From the NCBI RefSeq assembly GCF_008831285.2, contig NW_022204879.1, forward strand, positions 1-30,266: a DNA stretch of 30,266 nt, read 5' to 3'. A program made the position numbers and the translations under genes. Below, in pieces: positions 23,611-30,266 of the stretch. The notes beneath the pieces are model-generated. The model was given only the letters and a program-made list of their open reading frames with translations. It did not search any database and had not been told where the DNA came from. This stretch comes from Nymphaea colorata. Lineage: Eukaryota; Streptophyta; Magnoliopsida; Nymphaeales; Nymphaeaceae. The number at the start of each line of letters is the position of its first letter. The first letter of the stretch is position 1.

Positions 23611-24738
23611 ATGGCCGCACAAGAGCTCGGAGTCAAGGTCCTCTCAAAGGTACGATTCCCATCGATCATAGATCTAAGATCTCATATCCGAAATAGACAA
23701 ACCGACGCATTTATCCTCCACGCGGAAACTGGCAAACAAGATGTCCATGCATTAGGCCGGAGAGATGAACGATCGACTTGGAGTTTACTCCAAATTGTCA
23801 TATAATTTCAGAAAATTACATAAGAAGATCGATGAAAATTTGAAGGGAAAAGCATACGAGGAATAAAAAGAATTTTAGAAATTTAAAATCACCAATAAAA
23901 CCACACTCAAAATACTCAATAACAAATCCATAAAACCCATATACCAAAGAATCGATGACATCGTACAAAAAAAGAATAAGTTTATTCGATACCAACAACT
24001 ACACATGGAGGAAAGATAAAAATAAGCCATGAAGCCCTTGCACCAATCCATTGATGGCTTACAGGACGGAAATATAATGAAAGTTAGTTGGAGTAATATA
24101 TTGAAGAAATCGATACGAAGAATAAGGAAAGGATCAAGAGAAGACATATGAGCAAATTAAATTTAGTCAAAAAATAAGAACTGCAAATCCCGAGCGTCAA
24201 TGAAGCCAGTCGCAGCCTTTCCAGTAAGCGAAACCTCAGAAAAAACTACAGTGGCAACGTCTTCAAAAGGATGATGCAATACAACTTCGAGCAAAGCAGC
24301 AAGAAAAAACAGTTACTAAATGCTCGAAGAAAATAAGAAGGCAATTTTTAACCTGTTTTGTGTTCAAAATCTATACAAATTGCCGAAAAACTAAAACGAA
24401 CCAACTAGAAAGGAGAATATCCCTGGCATCATCATAGTCATTGCCAGTATCAAAGATAATCAAGAGAAAAATCTGCAAGTCCAATACAGATAAAAACTCC
24501 CAATAGATTGCAAGACAAATAATATAAGGCAAAATCTAACTAAAAAAGTATAAGCAAATCAAATGTTAAATCTGACAATAAATCTGGGAGCAAATGCGAG
24601 AAAAAATAAATAAAAAAGCATCAATGCTTCACACCTTTAAAATAGAAGACATTAAATTCCACGAATATACCGACTAAGCCAAAAGAAAAACCAAAATTAT
24701 AAATAGCCACACCCCAAAAGAAGAAACAAATAGATGAC
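23611..24738 (+). CDS. Basic Lys/Ser-rich protein, ~368 aa
   Basis: MAAQELGVKVLSK is joined through a 22-nt intron (23650-23671) to IEDLISEIDKPTHLSSTRKL. The next part is helical and charged (YNFRKLHKKIDENLKGKAYE, KSIKPIYQRIDDIVQKKNKF). One missing A at ~24071 leads into the Ser/Lys/Asn-rich C-terminal third, ending at TGA 24736-24738. The total is exactly 369 codons. No known domain, signal or TM segment is seen. The pI must be high, suggesting nucleic-acid or microtubule association, but this is only composition. An upstream TGA-linked frame from the preceding gene runs into this ATG. Confidence 0.7.
23650..23671 (+). other. 22-nt intron in basic-protein gene
   Basis: A GTAC...ATAG element of 22 nt, the same size and GTAC donor as PP1 intron 1. 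Its removal connects the start exon to the main frame. Confidence 0.6.
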
Positions 24739-24847
24739 AAAAATGTAAAAACCTTTAAAAAACGATGATATTTTTCTACTCTAACCAACCGTCAAATTAT
24801 GATCATTAATATAATAAAATCCAGTACAGTTTTCTTGGCATCTGAAT

Positions 24848-26281
24848 ATGGCAAGTTTTTCAAGTGAAAAGTTTATCCTTGAATATGAGTAATAATATAT
24901 GAGTGAACACAATTTTCCAAGGGATGATTAAGAATCCTAAAGAATTTTCTATGAAGATGAATACCCTAGGTCACCAGCCTACAATCCTCTAAGATAATAG
25001 AACCACATTCCATAATTTTACGGCCTGGTTTCTCCAAAGATCTCTTATCAACCTCAAAAAGAACAAGAATATCAGGCATCCGAATTTGAAAATTAATCAC
25101 AGCAAATCGCAAACTAAGGCCATCCATTAAAGATATACGAGTCATCTGGACCAAGACCAGACGAACCGTCCTCAGTCCCAAAGTCTGGGCAACCTTCATC
25201 GGTCATTAATTCCGAAAACTTGCAAAAAATGAGAAGAGACCGGAGAAACAAAGTCCTTCCATAGCGAAGATTGTTTGTAGAGCAACCAGCAGTGTACAAC
25301 TTTTAAAGCCAGATAAAACTGATGCAGAATGTGTTTTAGACGAATATATCCCTAATATAGAGTGCAAATATACTGATACGCAAGATGTCGATGGATGTTA
25401 TTAAGGCAATCGTCAAGGAATTGAAATAAGAAAATGAAGAAAAATATTATAAGACTGATAGAACTAAGTATCATAAGATCTCAGGCCTATTGAGTCAACT
25501 TGTCCAAAACCACGGAACCGATTTAGACGTAATAACCCCATAATTTAGTTATAATTCATGAACTGGCTTTTAATGTGAACCATCAATACCTTCATAAGCA
25601 CATTGACGTCAGAAAAAGAATCAACTTTTTCAAGCATTGCAAGCATTGTTTAAAATATGTCTCAAATACTCAAAGACATCTTATCTTTCATTAAAAATGC
25701 TGTGATAAGGTCGATCGTTTTATTAAAAGGAGAAGATTTGGTTCTGAATATATTTAAGTCCGTACGGCAAGAAAATATAGTTATGATATCGGAAAGACAT
25801 TCAAGTCCGAAGGAAACAATGGAATGACAATTCCGTAAATTTCGATCATTTCGATCAAGACATGGTATACATTCGACAGGAAGATGACAATAACTACTAC
25901 GATGAGAGCTAAGATAAGGTCAAAATTGAATATTAATAAGAATATGATGAAGAGTAGTAATTTGATGAAGAAGAATAGGAGATACAAGAAGAATAGTATG
26001 AAGAGGAAGGATAATAATAAGAGGGAAATGGAGATGAAGAACCAATTAGAGAATGAGGAAAAAAGAATACCTTTCGCAACATGGAGAAATGGATGAAAAT
26101 GAACTATACTTTAGTGATGAAGATGAATAAATCTATGAAGAAGAATTCAATAGCGAATAATAGAGCCCAGAATTAGAAGATGAAGCCATAAAACACGGAA
26201 AAAGAGCCTATTGTGGAGTAAGAAGAAATAGAGGAATAAGATAGTAACATATGCCAAGTATAACCCCCATAAAGCCCTTGA
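24848..26281 (+). CDS. Acidic protein with Cys/His zinc-finger-like motif, ~479 aa
   Basis: The N-terminal ~200 residues are Glu/Pro/Ser-rich, then helical (MDVIKAIVKELKEENEEKYY). After a Pro/Arg/Asn stretch (STCPKPRNRFRRNNPHNLV) comes a Cys/His cluster at about residues 262-285, HCKHCLKYVSNTQRHLIFHE then KCC. The C-terminal ~150 residues are very acidic, with Glu runs made largely of TAA/TAG codons. Six missing bases (~25446, ~25539, ~25809, ~26052, ~26190 two) are required, and the corrected length is exactly 480 codons. Without them, the first frame ends at 25559-25561 as a 237-aa protein, a fair alternative. The finger plus acidic tail would fit a nuclear DNA- or chromatin-binding factor; this is inference. 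Confidence 0.62.
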
Positions 26282-26386
26282 TCCCCCCAATCATTTTATT
26301 CCCACTATCTTGCAGTTTTTTTCCCGAATATAAATCTATTGACAGGTTCAAACTTGATACAGCTTCTTATAATCAATAAAATTAAC

Positions 26387-27250
26387 ATGAAAGGTAATCT
26401 CAGCGTGATTAAACCTCTCAAGCAGCGCTCCAAATCCGCATTCACCACGAATATGTTCCAGGATAGTGAAAACTTTGAGGAAATGCCCTCGTCGGCCAGA
26501 CCCAAACATGAATCATATGATTTTGTTGGACCATTGTAATTCAGAAAGAAATTGATATCGAAGTACATCGAACCTCTTTAACACAAGCTCAAAGACAAAG
26601 AAGGCCAGGTAATATAACCCATAGAATTTAACCAAACATCAACATCTAAAAATCTATTCAATACCACCATCAACAGAAACACTGTCCTCTCCAGCCTGCA
26701 TCGTGAGCAACAGATATAAATCACCAAACAATCAAGAAATCTCGAAAGACATAAAGAGTATCAAGAGATTTGGGATAAGAACAAAGAGCAAATAAAAGGA
26801 GAAACGAAGAAAAATAGTCCCATTTTAATGGAAAATCATGTGAAACCTGTATATGTCCACCCCAATTAAGACAAAATCGATGTCATTAACAACTTCATTG
26901 TGCATTATTGGGAAATGAGCCTCAGAAATCACAACCCAATCCTTGAAAGACATATCAAAGGAAACAGGTTCGACAAGCTTTAAAAAGAAAAATTGCTCCA
27001 ACTTCGAGAAGGAACAAGGAGAATCTAAGAATCAATCCCTATCCTCCCCATATAAAGACTCAAAAGGCTAAATCACAGAGATCTCAGCGTCAGTGGTCGC
27101 AACAAGATAAGGAAAGAGGCCTAGAGCTCCCAAGAACGATACACCACCACCCGTTATTCCATGCCAAGCACTGCCAGAGTAGCCCAGGAGTAGGTCTATA
27201 AGATAAGCTACGAGGGAGATAAGAGATGGATGGGGACATAAAACCTTTGA
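26387..27250 (+). CDS. Unknown charged helical protein, 287 aa
   Basis: A clean frame of 288 codons without introns or breaks. The N terminus MKGNLSVIKPLKQRSKSAF is basic. The middle contains two long charged helices (EITKQSRNLERHKEYQEIWD, NFIVHYWEMSLRNHNPILER), and the tail is Arg/Ser/Thr-rich. There are several Tyr/Trp residues in otherwise polar sequence and no TM or signal. Intact flanking intergenic spacing (105 bp and 152 bp) and dense TAR-Glu use support a real gene. I do not recognise the family. Minus-strand open frames at 26305-26568 and 27068-27284 are shadows. Confidence 0.78.
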
Positions 27251-27402
27251 TCTTTTTAAAGCTAATCCAATCAATCAAGACCAAACTCTATTCAACCGTT
27301 CGGCTTGACTAAAAACCGCATTTTGTTCCTAAGTTTTTATATACAGTGATATAGGTCTTTACACTGGGTAGCAAGCAATTCAAACATATATAATTCTCAT
27401 AA

Positions 27403-28432
27403 ATGTAGCGCAAGATCGAAATAAACGTCGACAACATCATCGAGAAGCTTTTATCAGTCCGCAACTCGAAAGTACCCAAACAGGTAAACCTCCTCGAGGG
27501 AGAAATCAAAGGCCTCTGCCACAAGTGCAAGGAAATATTCATGCAGCAACCCATCTTCCTCGAACTGGAAGCCCCACTCAAGATCTGCGGTACAAAAGTC
27601 ATATATTCCAGGTGATATACACGGACAGTATCCAGATCTGCTTCGCTTGTTCGACCACGGCAAGTACCCGCCTGACTCAAATTATCTTTTTTTGGGAGAT
27701 TACGTAGATCGTGGAAAATTTTCGCTATAGACCATTTGTCTCCTGATGGCCTATAAGGTGAAATACCCCCGAAACTTCTTCCTTTTGCGCGGAAACCACG
27801 AATGCTCCTCCATCAACCGAATCTACGGCTTCTACGATGAATGTAAGTTGGCTTGGACTTAGGCAAAAGGAGATACAACATCAAATTGTGGAAACTCTTC
27901 ATCGATTGCTTCAATTGCCTACCTGTTGCCGCACTCATCGATGATAGAATTCTGTGCATGCATGGCGGACTGTCGCCGGAGCTTTAGTCAATTTAGCAGA
28001 TCAAAAAAATCTAAAAACCTACCGATGTCCCAGATACAGGTAATTTGCCGATAATAAAGGATTGCTCTGCGATTTGCTCTGGTCGGACCCAGACAAGGAT
28101 ACTCAAGGCTGGGGATAGAATGAAAGAGGAGTTTCATTTACCTTCGGACCAGACTACGTTCAAGTCTTTTGCAAGAAACATGATCTGGACCTTGTCTGCC
28201 GTGCCCACCAGGTGGTCGAGTAGGGTTACGAGTTCTTCGCAAGAGACAGCTGATTACAATTTTTTCTGCTCCGAACTATTGCGGGGAGTTCAACAATTCA
28301 GGAGCGCTCATGAGCGTCGATGAGAACCTTGTATGCTCCTTCCAGATCCTGAAGCCGGCCTAACAAAAAATTGCACAGATGAGCAATCCCCGTCCCAACA
28401 CCCCTCCCAGGGTCAAATCATCCAAGTATTGA
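27403..28432 (+). CDS. PP1: Serine/threonine protein phosphatase PP1 catalytic subunit
   Basis: Collinear with PP1c from end to end: [36 protein letters not shown] (metal-binding Asp/His), [98 protein letters not shown] and [20 protein letters not shown]. It dephosphorylates Ser/Thr with regulatory subunits in nucleus and cytoplasm, and is a known regulator of ciliary motility. Three introns (27590-27611, 27843-27862, 28040-28059) are fixed by this conservation. One missing base at ~28247 is needed just before [12 protein letters not shown]. The corrected length is 322 aa, typical for PP1. Three TAG codons fall on invariant or preferred Glu positions. Confidence 0.97.
27590..27611 (+). other. 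22-nt intron 1 of PP1
   Basis: A 22-nt GTAC...CCAG element splitting ICG|GDIHG; the flanking protein sequence is invariant in PP1. Confidence 0.95.
27843..27862 (+). other. 20-nt intron 2 of PP1
   Basis: GTAAGTTGGCTTGGACTTAG splits the Cys codon of YDECKRRYN, a highly conserved PP1 segment. Confidence 0.96.
28040..28059 (+). other. 20-nt intron 3 of PP1
   Basis: GTAATTTGCCGATAATAAAG splits the Gly codon of [13 protein letters not shown]. Confidence 0.96.
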
Positions 28433-28743
28433 TATAAATTCATTTGATTATCCTCTATAAAACCGCCTCCATTAAACCTTACAGAAATTCGACCGAAAAA
28501 CCATATTTTATATTTGGGATCCATTTGGAAAAAACTTGTGAGTTGTGATAATTAATCGAAGAATTTTATGTACCTCCGAAAAATCAATCCAAAAACATTT
28601 CCTTTAAAAAACCTCACCATTATGTTCCAGTTTTTCATTAAGGAAAAGTTTGGAAGAGGTGCTAAATAACGATTTAGCAATAATGAAGATTTGCCTTTAT
28701 ACATGCCCATATATAACATTCTTCTATCCTAAATTAAATCAGC
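28433..28743. other. Intergenic spacer after PP1
   Basis: 311 AT-rich bp between two same-strand genes, presumably the PP1 3' UTR and the promoter of the last gene. No ORF, repeat or RNA gene is supported. Confidence 0.4.
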
Positions 28744-30111
28744 ATGAATAAAGCATTCTAAACTGTTAATGATCTCTCACGCATCTTCCCAGACATCGAA
28801 GGAGAACTCTGTAGTCGACATTCGATTCTGTTTGGCAAGCTCAAAAATACTTTTAACAAAATCTACGATCGTACCCAAGCTTTAACCTAGATCTCGATCC
28901 CGAGAGCTACATCATAACCAAAGGAATTTTGTAGATATATAACGATAACGACGTGAATCTATCGATGGGCCTGGAGAACGGTATCATCCTAATGACGAGA
29001 CAAATCGATCAGGGCGCGCCCATCTACATCAACGGCAATCATTTCGATGAGGAAGTTATAATGACCGGCGACGGGAAGCTCGAGGAAGGCTTAAATCCAC
29101 TCCTCGATGAGATTAGTCTCGCCATCAAGGCCGCCATCGAAGGAAAGAAAACAGACGAACTGCACGGCGGCATTTTTTATGCGCACAGCAACATCGCAGA
29201 AGACTTCTTCAACTATAAGGAAATTCTACTCATCAGTCTCTTCCTCGGCGTCGCAACATCAATAACACCATCAAGGGACTCACCACCGGATAACTCATCA
29301 AAAAAATGGCCAAACACGGCATTTTCGGAGACGAATAATTTTAACCAGGCTATTTGAGTACGAGAATAGACAATTCACGCTGAAGGTGGGTGATCAGAGC
29401 TATAAGATCCCCTCGAAAAGCAAAATAAAATGGTCCTTTGCCAGCTTGACCTGCCAAACAGGATATCAACTTTGAAAGAAACAGAAAGAGAGAGCTTAAA
29501 GGAAGAAAATATAGATTTTGGAGACCTGCAGAACCCAGAGCGGCCTTGATCTGTCTTGCAGCTCTTCTAAGGCGACGATGACATAATCTCTAAGTTCGAT
29601 TTCTCAATGAGATGACAAGCGAAGACGAGCCTTCCAAGCCGACAAGTACCCTTTGCATAATACTAGATTTTTGCAAAACTCGATAAACTAGCTGGGTCTT
29701 CTGAGCTAATTCAACAACCAAAACATCACTTTCTAGCAACTAGTCAGCGCCCAATGGTAACTCAATTCCAAATTCTGGCAAATCCACGCGGAAAAGTCGT
29801 GGAGCTGGTGTAAGACGTCAAGGAAACCCTAAAAATCAACGTATTCATTATCTATCTTAGAGCTGCATGATTATTAGCGAAACTTATGCCCTTATCGTTG
29901 CTGACAAGAGTAAATACACTGAACTTTTAGTCTTCTTGAGACAGAAAATTCACAAGGGAGAACTCAAGAGCAAAAGTCTGTTCAAGATCGAGAAGAATTG
30001 GTGGAGCATCGCTGGGGAAGTGATAAACAGATCGGAGAAAAGATGTTCAGCTCTGTTCCCAGTCATGGAGTCTCCATCTATGACCCCTCAGAAGCCATCT
30101 GGTTCGATTGA
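28744..30111 (+). CDS. Unknown telomere-proximal protein, ~458 aa, frame-broken
   Basis: I do not recognise it. Successive frames read coherently: MNKAFETVNDLSRIFPDIEG, YIITKGILEIYNDNDVNLSM, GIILMTRQIDQGAPIYINGN, LSLAIKAA-like helix, FEYENRQFTLKVGDQSYKIP, RISTLKETERESLKEENIDF, SINELGLLSEFNNQNITFEQ, EVVELVEDV-like helix, YALIVADKSKYTELLVFLRQ and VPSHGVSIYDPSEAIWFD. About nine single missing bases (~28877, 29256, 29340, 29411, 29605, 29649, 29795, 29867, 30034) join them, with one in-frame TGA at 29547-29549 inside PERP-SVLQLF. The count gives an exact reading-frame length. The final stop is TGA 30109-30111, only 58 bp before the telomere. It could be two genes, the second starting at 29867. 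Confidence 0.5.
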
Positions 30112-30169
30112 TTCATACTTTTTATTATGGGAAAACCATCTAATAATCCTCATCATCTTTGCATCATAT
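30112..30169. other. Right subtelomeric spacer
   Basis: 58 bp between the last stop codon and the first G4T2 unit; it leaves room only for a very short 3' UTR. Confidence 0.6.
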
Positions 30170-30266
30170 GGGGTTGGGGTTGGGGTTGGGGTTGGGGTTG
30201 GGGTTGGGGTTGGGGTTGGGGTTGGGGTTGGGGTTGGGGTTGGGGTTGGGGTTGGGGTTGGGGTTG
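30170..30266. repeat. Right telomere, G4T2 repeats
   Basis: Continuous GGGGTT units to the last base (about 16 units). Together with the left C4A2 array this shows the window is a complete linear chromosome. Confidence 0.98.

Overview
This window appears to be one complete macronuclear chromosome of a ciliate. It opens with C4A2 repeats (1-69), closes with G4T2 repeats (30170-30266), and is packed with short-spaced genes on both strands. TAA and TAG occur inside nearly every gene, and only TGA ends genes. At invariant positions of conserved proteins TAA/TAG stand for glutamate, not glutamine: the APE glutamate of an AGC kinase (TAG 12039-12041), HRDIKPEN of a second kinase (TAA 16891-16893), and several glutamates of a PP1 phosphatase (TAG 27728-27730, 27994-27996, 28116-28118). 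UAR=Glu with G4T2 telomeres points to a peritrich (Vorticella/Carchesium-type) oligohymenophorean, nuclear code 30. Standard-code gene calls fragment every gene here, so I re-read all frames with TGA as the only stop.

I recognise 21 protein genes. Left to right: beta-barrel (VDAC-like) protein (-), SR splicing factor (+), full-length ABCC-type protein whose two nucleotide-binding domains have lost their catalytic motifs (+), 881-aa WD40 protein (-), coiled-coil protein (-), ankyrin-AGC kinase (+), seven-TM protein (+), signal-peptide protein with two dynein-LC8-like domains (-), B-box protein (-), an unknown protein (+) overlapping a divergent kinase by ATGA (+), two unknown proteins (+,+), a basic protein (-), a MUT-7/EXD3-like DEDDy exonuclease (-), a membrane protein with a Cys motif (+), a basic protein (+), an acidic zinc-finger protein (+), a helical protein (+), PP1 catalytic subunit (+), and an unknown 458-aa-scale protein (+) ending 58 bp before the telomere. 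No RNA genes, transposons or CRISPR arrays were seen.

Introns are tiny: ten of 20 nt and two of 22 nt, all GT-AG, several proved by conserved kinase and PP1 sequence. Intergenic gaps are mostly 40-350 bp, with divergent start codons as close as 37 bp.

About 40 further frame breaks, nearly all equivalent to one missing base next to a short homopolymer, affect genes at 11.6-11.8 kb and from 15.8 kb rightward, while most of the left half is clean. I read these mainly as consensus deletions, but -1 frameshifting or gene decay is not excluded. Three genes also contain a TGA followed in frame by coding-like sequence.

The genes look like a random housekeeping and ciliary mixture, not a pathway cluster. 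The most unusual items are the genetic code, the tiny introns, the inert ABC protein and the secreted LC8-like tandem.
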